A stretch of DNA of 24,566 nucleotides from a virus: positions 742 through 25,307 of the IMG/VR virus record IMGVR_UViG_3300030419_005317; one strand, given 5' to 3'. Shown in pieces: positions 5,981 to 13,426 of this stretch. Positions within the stretch are counted from its first letter, which is position 1; every line of letters begins with the position of its first letter. Position numbers and translations under genes: made by a program. The notes under the pieces are model-generated. The model made no database searches. It saw only the letters and a program-made list of their open reading frames with translations, and had not been told where the DNA came from.

Positions 5981-6192
5981 GCATCTCCAACCGGTTCGTC
6001 TATTTGCGCCGTCAGCGCCAACAGTTCTTCAAGCGCCGTACTTAATGCCTGATCGGAACCAATGACATCTCTGCATATCGTGTCGAGCGCGGTTAATTCA
6101 TAAAGCTCATTAACGGCGGCTTTTATTTGTTCGATTGTGGACTCAATCTCTGTTAATCTTTGATTGATGTTTTTTATTTCATCGTCTTCCAT
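5977..6192 (-). CDS. Hypothetical coiled-coil protein, 71 aa
   Basis: Starts at ATG 6192-6190 with GGGG upstream. It is helical throughout and acidic, with a heptad-like N-terminal half (INQRLTEIESTIEQIKAAV). It has no Trp and one Cys. A small oligomerising protein is likely, but no role can be given. The 34-bp gap before it is AT-rich and holds TATATC-like sequences with no convincing -35 box. Confidence 0.7.
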   Translation of the reverse strand: MEDDEIKNINQRLTEIESTIEQIKAAVNELYELTALDTICRDVIGSDQALSTALEELLALTAQIDEPVGDA

Positions 6193-6226
6193 GATTATCC
6201 CCTTTTGATATAATGGTATATTATTT

Positions 6227-7033
6227 TTAATAATTTGTTAAGCAGTTACTCTGTATCATAGAAAAATCTATCGCAGCAACCGGGGCACCATAAACAATAG
6301 TCTCGATGAGTTCTAATGTGGCGCCGCTATGGCCTATCTGAATGGCGCTCACAATTCCAATCAAATCGCCGTTAATGCTAAAAATTCCAGAACCGGAAGC
6401 CCCGTGCCATGCATATGACTGCAATAAAAACTTATCATGCGTGTATCCTGCAATTTGTCCTTTGATTGTCAAGCGTCCAGAGTCATTTGGATATCCTGTA
6501 TAGTATATCTGTTCGCCAATTGGATAGTGTTTGGACATATTTAAAGAGCTGTCAAGGAGTGCGGGCGTGACCGTCAACAGCTGATCATCCATCTCTAGAA
6601 GCGCTATGTCCAATTTCTCATCATAATAAACAACGTCATAGCACGACGTCGATTCTTCGGATGGAGTGGCTACAAACAAATAATCACAACTTTCCCCAAC
6701 CATGTGAGCAGCAGTTAGGACATAAAGGTTCTTGTCATATGTAACGTAGACTCCCGTACCAGTTGCAGATATTATGAAAGGTGGATAATCCAAAAAAATG
6801 GTAGAATAAATTTTTACCGTCGAATTTCTAGATCTTATTATGGTGCCTTTTTCTGTGCTTGGAAGCTCCGTTGAAAAATGTTCATATTCCTGCAAGTCGA
6901 AGGCCACATTGGGAAAGTACTCTCTCTCAACGTACTGGCGGTAAGTAATCAAAAACACAAGAGAGGCAATGGCTGCAAAAACAACCACAAGCGTCACCCA
7001 GTAAGATTTAATATAATTTATTATAGACCGCAA
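6227..7033 (-). CDS. Membrane-anchored trypsin-like serine protease, 268 aa
   Basis: Residues 11-30 form one membrane helix after a short basic start, so the protein is probably anchored with its catalytic part outside the cytoplasm. The trypsin-fold triad is complete: H110 in LTAAHMV, D142 in LDIALLEM and S213 in WHGASGSGIF, with a following GIVSA strand. This resembles the catalytic domain of HtrA/DegS-type proteases, but there is no PDZ domain. The start codon appears to be TTG 7033-7031, 11 bases after GGAG, since no ATG fits. It follows the 1177-aa gene by 16 bp. Possible jobs are processing virion or envelope proteins, or countering host defences. None is shown by the sequence. Confidence 0.85.
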   Translation of the reverse strand: MRSIINYIKSYWVTLVVVFAAIASLVFLITYRQYVEREYFPNVAFDLQEYEHFSTELPSTEKGTIIRSRNSTVKIYSTIFLDYPPFIISATGTGVYVTYDKNLYVLTAAHMVGESCDYLFVATPSEESTSCYDVVYYDEKLDIALLEMDDQLLTVTPALLDSSLNMSKHYPIGEQIYYTGYPNDSGRLTIKGQIAGYTHDKFLLQSYAWHGASGSGIFSINGDLIGIVSAIQIGHSGATLELIETIVYGAPVAAIDFSMIQSNCLTNY

Positions 7034-7049
7034 GATTATGGTTTCTCCT

Positions 7050-10000
7050 TTACACTTGTTTTTGGTAGTTAAAAATTACCGGTAACTCCTCCAATCCTAT
7101 ATCCTTTGCCGCAAAAACCGTGTCAATTCCATGTGTTATTTTTGCTCTTCCGTTTTTTCCAATCGCTAGCATAATCGGCTCAAGAGGCCCGCTCTTTATA
7201 AGATTCGATCTCACATGGTCAAAATCTCTCTTAGTGTTTCTATAAAATGGTGATGTGCAGTATTTCCACAACTCATCAACGCCCACCATGCTGTGATATC
7301 CCATGTTCGCGGTGTGGTACGGGACATCATATATTGCCTCGCCACTAGCTGCCCATGCGCCAATCACATCTTCTATCTGTGGCCGGGGAGTAACATGCAG
7401 TGGGCCCTGTAGGTTTTTGACTTGTGCGCCACCACCACCTTCCGATAGGCCCCCAGATATTTGCTCGATGCTGCTAATGCCACCGGGAAGGACTTTTAAT
7501 CCCTTAATCTTTAGAATTCCGGGCAGCAAAATAAGATTGACGTATTTTATTCTCGAACGGGTACCCTCCAACTCGAATTTTATTTTAAGGGTTGAATAAT
7601 AGTTCGTAGGATCTTGTCTCTGAGATTCCGGTACGACACTAACAACAGTTACACCCTCGATGCCTCTGATTTCCGTTTCAGTTTCTCCACGCTGGCCACC
7701 AACCGCTTTCGCCATAGCGCATTTCAACATTATCTGGTAAACTCTCAGGTCGTATCCCGGATCTTTCTCTCTAATTAAACTCAGCGCCTCGTCAATTACG
7801 CTATCTCGCTCGACGTTTGATTTCCAAGTTTTTTCGACGCTCTCTTGTGCTGGTCTTGGCTCTCCCATTGTACCTGCGACTGGCTCACTGCGTTGAACGC
7901 CGCCATAGCTGCTCTGCTGCCCATGAGTGCCGCCTAACAACCGAATTTGGTCCCTGACTTTATTCTCCCAAGTCGACGGCTTGCCGTAGTTATTGGGATC
8001 ATCCATTTCAATGCCGGGAATGTCGCGAGCAAAATTGAGTCTTCTCAGCGCCAGCGGCAGAATATACCTATAATAACCAACGTACTTCTCAATATCACCC
8101 ATATCGCCCCAGTTGTCTCTAATCCATTTGGTCACCATTATGGCCCTCTCAGCCCATTCGTCTGAACCGGACCGGGCGCGAGATGCGTAGGCACTATCGA
8201 TGCGCTGGGCTGCGGCCTCAAGACGCTTGCCTGAGAGCACTTCTTCTTTGTTCACATCTGCGAGTGCTTTGATTGTCTTGAAGCGCGTTCCGATGACTTC
8301 TTCGGCTGCGTCCTCCACCATCTCAGGGTTCTCGTTAAAGTATTTGATCATAGCCTTGACCGCGCTGATGGTTTCTTCTCCAGACTTAGCATCCACAAAA
8401 ATCTCAAACTTCCAGTTAACAAGTTGCGTCCGATATCCACCGCCGCTGAGACTTGATTCGGCTATAATAATAAAGCGAGAGTTTGATCTTAATACTTGTG
8501 CCCAAGGAGGTCCAGTTCTCACGGGCTTGTATCTGTCGCCTAGATCTAGCTGTTGTTGAGCGGTGTCTGTTTCCATCTCTCTGTAACGCCGGCGTAGGGC
8601 ATATACCATTTCTTGGTTAAGATCCGGGTTCTCGATCTTGGCGGGATGCGTGCGTGTGGGGGGAGAGCCAAACATTTTGCTGTAAAGCCCATCAATCATT
8701 CCTTCTTGTTCTTCATCGAACGCCCACATCTTAAACTCATTTGGAATCGAGGTGAGTTCCCCGCCAAGGTTGTTAACGGCGCTAGCGTGGTTGGGTGAGA
8801 TCCTAAACCAAAACTCTACATTGCTGCCGTTGGAGTCGTACACGTGCCAGTGTCTAAGATCGGTTGCAACAAGATCATCCTCGGCACGATCATAAGCTGT
8901 CTTGGCTATGAACTCGCCCTTAACCAAGTTCCTGCGTACTCGTTCTGCGATCTCGGCATAGGAGTCCTCAAAATTTTCTTGGATCTGACTAGCAAACTGC
9001 TCAAACTCCCATTTGGCTTCGTCAGGATCGGCTGCCGGCTCTTGGTGGGTCATACGAATTTCTATTTCAAGGTGTGCGGTTTTGGGGTGATCGGGGTTTA
9101 AGTCTTCTCCCTCTGGCTGGGCGCCTTGGAGCATTCTAACATCCCACTCAGTCTCACCTTCGCCGGGAAGATCCCATTCGATGTTCTCAATCTCAATCTC
9201 AGATGAGAAGTCTCGGGCTTCGTGGCCCCAAGTGTTGCCGGGGATTGGGTGGAAGTTGTCGTCATAGTCGCCGGAGCCTGCCTCTACCGAAGGGTAAAAA
9301 TCGTTGTCTCTCCTTACAATGTCAGGCCAACCCAAGTCAATCTGAAGACTGCAATAGGCGTTCATATAAATGTATGTTCCGTCGCCACCGTGTTCGTCTG
9401 GGCCCATCACCTGCGCGTCAATGCTGGAGTGTACTGCGTTATTGTTGTACTCTCCCTCGACCTCGTCCAGTACTTCTTGGATTGCTTGCTCATCGACAAC
9501 GCCTGTGAACGCAACGCTGGGGTTTTGTTGCTGGAGGTATTCCAGCATCTCTCGGAAGTCTTCTGGATTGCGTGAGTGTTCGCCGTCTTCTTGGACATTC
9601 GTGATGCCCATGTTGCTGATGAACCAACTGATGTGATCCCAGACCTCGTCGGGTGGGGCTTCGTTGCCGCGTCCCTTAATTTGATACAGGTAGTTGCCTC
9701 CGTATCCTTCATCTTCCCAAGTCATCGTGACATAGGACGAGGATGCCTTGCGCTTCTCTTTGCGCTTACGCAGCGACACAAGCACACCGCGAGAGTCTGA
9801 TCCGCAGTGTCCCATTCGTTCGCCTTCTACATCACAATTAGACACATTTAAATTATACCAATAGGAGCCATCAGGAAATTCGTGAATGACATTCTCTGGC
9901 TCTTCGCGGTTCTCTAGATCTTCTCTGGCTGTGTTGTATGCTGAGTCGATGTTGTCTTCGTTCTTAATCAGTTCATAGTTAGTAGGCTCGTCGTTAAGCC

Positions 10001-10583
10001 AAGAGAACAGCATGTCATATTGCGAGTACCATGAACGAAACTCTTGCATCATGTAGGTTTGCAACCACTCTTTTACTTTCTCGACCTTCTCCGATTCCAC
10101 GCCGGCTTTGCTTAGGGCCTTCACAGCTTTCATAAATGACTTGCGCCAAGTGCCGGCAGGCTTGCCCCACGCTGCGCTTACATTCTGAACGACGAAGGCG
10201 ATCTTCTTGTTTCGATCGACCATTTCATCGTCGTACATCTTGCGCTGCTGTGGCCCAACATTGCGGTCGACGCGGTAGGGGGTTATTGTTCGGGCATCAA
10301 CCTTAGTTGTTCCGTCGCTGTCGTTGGTTATTTGTATCTCGTCTTCGAAGTTTTCCTCCATGAAGGAACGCCACCGCTTTTTTAGAACATCGTGGGTATA
10401 CGCAGAGGGGAGCGTGTGGTCCTTCCACTGGTTGCCGGCATACATCTTTGACTTCTCGGGCGCTCTTGCCATCGCGTTCTCGATAAAGTCGACGATCCGT
10501 TCGGGGAGACCTATATCCCTCAACCCTTCTTCTAATATTTCTTCGTTTAGGTATTTAAACCAGCTGCCTGTTGCTATATCCAT
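7050..10583 (-). CDS. Giant multidomain phage protein with MGHC motif and ParB-like C-terminal domain, 1177 aa
   Basis: The largest gene in the window, with start ATG 10583-10581. Residues 1-60 begin WFKYLNEEILEEGLRDIG. Residues 241-310 read YWYNLNVSNCDVEGERMGHCGS, then LVSLR, a VTMTW strand and QIKGRGN. I recall this block from unnamed phage proteins, where Cys and His are conserved. Around residues 930-1050 a beta-alpha-beta segment (EIRGIEGVTVVSV ... TLKIKFEL) suggests a ferredoxin-like fold. Residues about 1118-1177 (VRSNLIKSGPLEPIML ... KITHGIDTVFAAK ... LEELPVIF) match the layout of a ParB/sulfiredoxin-like domain, but without the usual GHHR arginine. It could be a virion or injected protein. 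The enzymatic role, if any, is unknown. Confidence 0.85.
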   Translation of the reverse strand: MDIATGSWFKYLNEEILEEGLRDIGLPERIVDFIENAMARAPEKSKMYAGNQWKDHTLPSAYTHDVLKKRWRSFMEENFEDEIQITNDSDGTTKVDARTITPYRVDRNVGPQQRKMYDDEMVDRNKKIAFVVQNVSAAWGKPAGTWRKSFMKAVKALSKAGVESEKVEKVKEWLQTYMMQEFRSWYSQYDMLFSWLNDEPTNYELIKNEDNIDSAYNTAREDLENREEPENVIHEFPDGSYWYNLNVSNCDVEGERMGHCGSDSRGVLVSLRKRKEKRKASSSYVTMTWEDEGYGGNYLYQIKGRGNEAPPDEVWDHISWFISNMGITNVQEDGEHSRNPEDFREMLEYLQQQNPSVAFTGVVDEQAIQEVLDEVEGEYNNNAVHSSIDAQVMGPDEHGGDGTYIYMNAYCSLQIDLGWPDIVRRDNDFYPSVEAGSGDYDDNFHPIPGNTWGHEARDFSSEIEIENIEWDLPGEGETEWDVRMLQGAQPEGEDLNPDHPKTAHLEIEIRMTHQEPAADPDEAKWEFEQFASQIQENFEDSYAEIAERVRRNLVKGEFIAKTAYDRAEDDLVATDLRHWHVYDSNGSNVEFWFRISPNHASAVNNLGGELTSIPNEFKMWAFDEEQEGMIDGLYSKMFGSPPTRTHPAKIENPDLNQEMVYALRRRYREMETDTAQQQLDLGDRYKPVRTGPPWAQVLRSNSRFIIIAESSLSGGGYRTQLVNWKFEIFVDAKSGEETISAVKAMIKYFNENPEMVEDAAEEVIGTRFKTIKALADVNKEEVLSGKRLEAAAQRIDSAYASRARSGSDEWAERAIMVTKWIRDNWGDMGDIEKYVGYYRYILPLALRRLNFARDIPGIEMDDPNNYGKPSTWENKVRDQIRLLGGTHGQQSSYGGVQRSEPVAGTMGEPRPAQESVEKTWKSNVERDSVIDEALSLIREKDPGYDLRVYQIMLKCAMAKAVGGQRGETETEIRGIEGVTVVSVVPESQRQDPTNYYSTLKIKFELEGTRSRIKYVNLILLPGILKIKGLKVLPGGISSIEQISGGLSEGGGGAQVKNLQGPLHVTPRPQIEDVIGAWAASGEAIYDVPYHTANMGYHSMVGVDELWKYCTSPFYRNTKRDFDHVRSNLIKSGPLEPIMLAIGKNGRAKITHGIDTVFAAKDIGLEELPVIFNYQKQV

Positions 10584-10594
10584 ATATCATAACC

Positions 10595-10608
10595 CTGTAT
10601 TAAATAGT
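10595..10608 (-). promoter_or_regulatory. Candidate late-promoter motif upstream of the 1177-aa gene
   Basis: The minus strand reads ACTATTTAATACAG, almost the same as ACTATTTAAGTACAG at 19007-19021 upstream of the acidic-protein gene. The core TATTTAA loosely resembles phage late promoters of the TATAAATA type. Only two copies are seen, so this is a hypothesis. Confidence 0.3.
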
Positions 10609-10612
10609 CATT

Positions 10613-11023
10613 TCAAATGGTTATATCAGTAACTTTCACTTTTTGATTCGAAGTAGAGTCACCAATCTCCAAAACTTCGCTGTCTTCAATAGCGGTAATC
10701 ATATATGGACAACACGACTGTATGTTCAATCCAGAACCCGGGCCAAAAATATCCTTCTCAAATGGGTGCTGCACTGAATCACTCAGCGATAGTTCGTTAC
10801 CATAAAGTATCTCCACCTTACCTGATAAAACATAAAGGCTTTCATTTTTCAAAGGATAATACTTAAAGCTGGTCTGCTGGCCGGCTTTGATGTATAAAAT
10901 TTTTCCATGGATCGAGGGTAAAGCCGCCCAAGACACCTCTTGGCCCCATTGTTTTTCCACAACGTTTGTTGCGGTTCTCCATGCGCTTTTTGCGTGTTTC
11001 TTAGATTTTGTTGTCATTGTCAT
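10613..11023 (-). CDS. Cupin-domain protein lacking metal-binding histidines, 136 aa
   Basis: The protein follows the mannose-6-phosphate-isomerase type II cupin pattern: VVEKQWGQEVSW (21-32), GKILYIKAG (40-48), an ESLYVLSGKVEILYG core (61-75) and AIEDSEVLEIGDS (111-123). In typical members the first motif carries a metal histidine before the Glu, and the second has PxxxH. Here these positions read KYYPLKNE (54-61) and CPYMITA (105-111), so the histidines are replaced mainly by Tyr while the Glu remains. It is therefore unlikely to bind metal the usual way and may be a binding or structural cupin. The start ATG 11023 has GGAGAA upstream. Confidence 0.75.
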   Translation of the reverse strand: MTMTTKSKKHAKSAWRTATNVVEKQWGQEVSWAALPSIHGKILYIKAGQQTSFKYYPLKNESLYVLSGKVEILYGNELSLSDSVQHPFEKDIFGPGSGLNIQSCCPYMITAIEDSEVLEIGDSTSNQKVKVTDITI

Positions 11024-11041
11024 AAATTCTCCATATAGTAA

Positions 11042-11386
11042 TTATTTCCAAAATAGCTGAATGGCAACTATTGTAAAAGATAGAAATACACACAGCATTG
11101 TCTTGGGCGTGAACATGCTCTCACCAAGCAACCACCACGTCAGCACGGGGAATGTCAAATAAGACATGCCAAATATCAACAGTCGAGGCCCCCAGACCTC
11201 ATTCATTTCTGCGTGGGCAACTCGCATGCCATACCAAAATAAAATTCCGGTGGGTACCGAAAATATTATCGCACTGAGGATCGGCTTATCCTTCCACCAG
11301 TCCCAAACAAATTGACTATTTAACTGAAACCATCCGAGTGTTTGCCCGATAGCAAACAGTAAGCATGCTATCAGTACCTTAAACAT
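11042..11386 (-). CDS. Four-helix integral membrane protein, DMT/EamA-like half, 114 aa
   Basis: About four hydrophobic segments are visible (residues 1-20, 36-53, 69-86 and 95-113). The last part (PVLTWWLLGESMFTPKT followed by a hydrophobic helix) resembles the end of drug/metabolite-transporter family repeats, where a GE pair precedes the final helix. Proteins of this size in that family act as dimers. Transport activity is an inference. The ATG at 11386 overlaps the end of the upstream methyltransferase-like gene by 8 bp. Confidence 0.75.
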   Translation of the reverse strand: MFKVLIACLLFAIGQTLGWFQLNSQFVWDWWKDKPILSAIIFSVPTGILFWYGMRVAHAEMNEVWGPRLLIFGMSYLTFPVLTWWLLGESMFTPKTMLCVFLSFTIVAIQLFWK

Positions 11387-12155
11387 TGTGAATTACAACT
11401 TGCTCGGCGTTTTCAGCTATTTCTGTTTGGCGCCAATATTTGTCTAAATAAATCATATCATAATTTTTATACATGGAAAGAACCTTTGGGTGAACCTTAT
11501 ATATCAATATCCAATTCTTTCTTTCGCTCAAAGCGCTGTGAAGGTCCTCATGGTCTACATTGACGTCCGATGCAGTGACTATTTTGCTGCCAGATAAGAG
11601 ATTGTAAGAAAAATTTGGGGGTGCACATATCATATAATCATCTTGCGGGATCTTCTCGACAATTTTTAACGGATCATTGCATGCGATATGGGCTACGGTT
11701 AAATTCGGTGCGCTAAATTTTTTTAAATTCATTAATGCATAATCGGAAATATGAGTTTTGGGTTTTCCGGGCATCATATTCCCAGAAAATATTTCACCAG
11801 TTTCCGAAAGATTGCTAAGGACAAACATCATTGCCGCTCTTGTGTATAGTCCTTTATAGAATTGAAATCCCCTCTGGATTTCAAAGAACGCTTCCGCGTC
11901 AAAACTCCGGCTACTTATAAGTTTGTCTACGTGGCCGGCCAATACGTCTGGACCCTGCCTGAGACACTGCCAAAACATCTCCATCGATGGAAAGTTTGTG
12001 TAGCCGATCACAGGGCCATGTTTGCTTAACTTAATCTCTATGCCCCCGTTTGTAAAAAATGGAGAATGCAGGATCGCTGAGCGATCAGGCAGCAACGAAG
12101 ATACGAGGCTAGCAGCTTTAAATTTATTCTCAGCTATTCTCAGTGGTGCTTGCAT
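11379..12155 (-). CDS. D12-class adenine methyltransferase homologue, apparently catalytically dead, 258 aa
   Basis: The whole protein follows the D12 (Dam-like) DNA adenine methyltransferase layout: an APLR..ENKFKAASL start, SPFF..GGIEI (31-41), FWQCL (61-65), RAAMMFVLSN (106-115), a GNMMPGKPK block (125-133) and a late WILIYK strand. The key residues are changed. The SAM-binding FxGGG reads FFTNGG (33-38). The acidic residue after the second strand is Thr (GYTNF, 51-55). The catalytic DPPY reads APPN (178-181). Loss of both SAM and catalytic motifs with the fold kept suggests a pseudoenzyme that may bind DNA or a partner. It overlaps the glutaredoxin gene by 26 bp and the membrane protein gene by 8 bp. 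Confidence 0.75.
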   Translation of the reverse strand: MQAPLRIAENKFKAASLVSSLLPDRSAILHSPFFTNGGIEIKLSKHGPVIGYTNFPSMEMFWQCLRQGPDVLAGHVDKLISSRSFDAEAFFEIQRGFQFYKGLYTRAAMMFVLSNLSETGEIFSGNMMPGKPKTHISDYALMNLKKFSAPNLTVAHIACNDPLKIVEKIPQDDYMICAPPNFSYNLLSGSKIVTASDVNVDHEDLHSALSERKNWILIYKVHPKVLSMYKNYDMIYLDKYWRQTEIAENAEQVVIHNV

Positions 12156-12456
12156 CGTCTAATCCAAATATCTCACAAAATGTGTCAGGTACCTTTAATG
12201 GCACGTCCTCGGTCAAATGTTCCAATAAATCCGTATAACCACCAATAAAATTAAATTCTTCGTGATTGTCTTCGTCGTGCTCTAAAATAATTGGTACCGT
12301 CTTCCAGTCATGTTTTGTTTTTAAATGCGCCAAATGGCTTTTATTCTTATCCAACAAGGTAAGAGTGTAGCTATAGCCGCCATCTTCAAGCAGCTTAATA
12401 GCCTTCACGCAATATGGGCACGATCCGCGCGCATAGAGATGATAATATTTAGCCAT
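12130..12456 (-). CDS. Glutaredoxin-like protein, 108 aa
   Basis: The start is placed at the ATG of MAKYYHLYARG (12456-12454), since glutaredoxins begin with this strand. The frame opens 11 codons earlier. Residues 13-16 are CPYC, the classic dithiol active site. TVPII (53-57) holds the cis-proline and IGGYTDL (71-77) is the glutathione-binding GG turn. Phage glutaredoxins commonly reduce ribonucleotide reductase, but no reductase gene lies in this window. The acidic C-terminal extension (about 25 residues) is longer than usual. Confidence 0.92.
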   Translation of the reverse strand: MAKYYHLYARGSCPYCVKAIKLLEDGGYSYTLTLLDKNKSHLAHLKTKHDWKTVPIILEHDEDNHEEFNFIGGYTDLLEHLTEDVPLKVPDTFCEIFGLDDASTTENS

Positions 12457-12865
12457 CTGCACGTTCCGCGGCTGGAGACTCAATGGCACTCTTTAAAGAT
12501 GCGATTCTTTGTTGAATGTCCTCGATATCGCCGGCCGGTGCGTGTTCTTGCTGCTCGGGGGATGGCTGTTGTTGTGGGGCTTGTTGCTTTTGCACCAAGT
12601 AGCTGTTATAGCCATGAACCAATCTCGCACAATCGCTTAGTCTATGATCGATGTTGGTGATGTTAAGCCTAGTCTCATTCAGAAAGTCATGCACATTGTA
12701 CAGCTCTCTCTCTTTGAGTCTCTTCACGATTGTTGGCTTTTCTTGTGAGAAATTATCGTTAAGATGCCCAATTTTATGTGAAATGTAGTCAATCATGCTG
12801 CTTATCTCATTCAGCACCTCTTCCAATTCAACAGTATACATGATATTTACGCGTTCGCTTGGCAT
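12449..12865 (-). CDS. Hypothetical helical protein with Gln/Pro-rich linker, 138 aa
   Basis: Starts at ATG 12865 with AGGAGG at good spacing. Residues 8-90 are helical (a run of VLNEISSMIDYISHKIG and LNETRLNITNIDHRLSD). Residues about 91-112 form a Gln/Pro linker (QKQQAPQQQPSPEQQ) and a short helix follows. The layout suits a small structural or scaffolding partner, but no family is recognised. It overlaps the glutaredoxin start by 8 bp. Confidence 0.75.
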   Translation of the reverse strand: MPSERVNIMYTVELEEVLNEISSMIDYISHKIGHLNDNFSQEKPTIVKRLKERELYNVHDFLNETRLNITNIDHRLSDCARLVHGYNSYLVQKQQAPQQQPSPEQQEHAPAGDIEDIQQRIASLKSAIESPAAERADG

Positions 12866-12901
12866 ATCTTGCCTCCTTGTGTGATTTCTTTAAATTTCAT
12901 T

Positions 12902-13195
12902 TTAACCTCGTAATAATTGTTTGTTAGAAAAAAGTTTTTGTTCGGTCATTTCAGGGTTTCCCACAACAACCAATTCTTGACCACTGGCGCCTTTATTTAG
13001 CACTATGCGCGTAAACCTCTGTCGTTCATCTAGATCGCCCGGCAATCGACGCTCTTTCAGGAGCCGTTTAGCGTTATGGTCCTCGCGCATAAACACCACA
13101 TGCTCCGGGTTGATATACACCTCTCTGAGTTTGTAGTCTTTGTTCTCTGAGATATTGAGTTCTCTTGATATTTCAACTAGTTTAACCACCGCCAT
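12902..13195 (-). CDS. Hypothetical protein, 97 aa
   Basis: The start is the ATG of MAVVKLVEISREL (13195-13193), preceded by GAGG. The frame is open 17 codons farther, but that region overlaps the upstream gene. The N-terminal half reads YKLREVYINPEHVVFMRED, a phrase common in short phage or YlzI/FlbEa-like proteins (strand, then INPxHVV). A basic helix (LLKERRLPGD) and two strands ending GQELVVVGNPEM follow. A small beta protein is likely. Function unknown. Confidence 0.75.
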   Translation of the reverse strand: MAVVKLVEISRELNISENKDYKLREVYINPEHVVFMREDHNAKRLLKERRLPGDLDERQRFTRIVLNKGASGQELVVVGNPEMTEQKLFSNKQLLRG

Positions 13196-13424
13196 CGTTT
13201 TGTACCTCGAATAAATCATTTTTGTTAACATACCACTTTTGGCCATTGCAAAAAACCTTAATAAGTTTGCCCAAGTGGGGATCGAGGTCTGAACTGCCCT
13301 CGTTGATCACGACGACATTCAGAGGCTTATCGGTCTTATAATAATTTTTTGGCGAGGTGCTGTTGTTGTCAAACTGAACCAGTAGCACATTCTGCGGTAC
13401 GTAATATAAATCTCCAGATTTCAT
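13182..13424 (-). CDS. SH3/KOW-like barrel protein directly after groEL, 80 aa
   Basis: The ATG at 13424 lies 3 bp after the groEL stop and has GGAGGT upstream, so it is read from the groEL promoter. The protein begins MKSGDLYYVP, has LNVVVINEG and GKLIKVFCNGQKWYV strands, and closes NDLFEV, fitting the small-barrel family. Its place after GroEL invites a GroES reading. However, it lacks the GroES mobile-loop glycine/IVL motif and the typical VGD..LF core order, so that is not supported. Confidence 0.7.
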   Translation of the reverse strand: MKSGDLYYVPQNVLLVQFDNNSTSPKNYYKTDKPLNVVVINEGSSDLDPHLGKLIKVFCNGQKWYVNKNDLFEVQNDGGG

Positions 13425-13426
13425 AT

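Noticed and set aside
6193-6226. AT-rich gap read as promoter or terminator
   Set aside because: The inverted repeat is A/T only and has no T run after it. TATA-like boxes lack a -35 partner.
9203-9800. Several overlapping plus-strand frames of about 75-117 codons
   Set aside because: They lie inside the 1177-aa gene, overlap one another in different frames and show no motif or start signal.
12848-12898. 17-codon mini frame upstream of the 138-aa gene
   Set aside because: It overlaps the ribosome site and start of the next gene and has no site of its own. It is probably chance.
13182-13424. GroES candidate after groEL
   Set aside because: It has the length of a small barrel but no mobile-loop or GroES core order. 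It fits the GD[ILV] family better.
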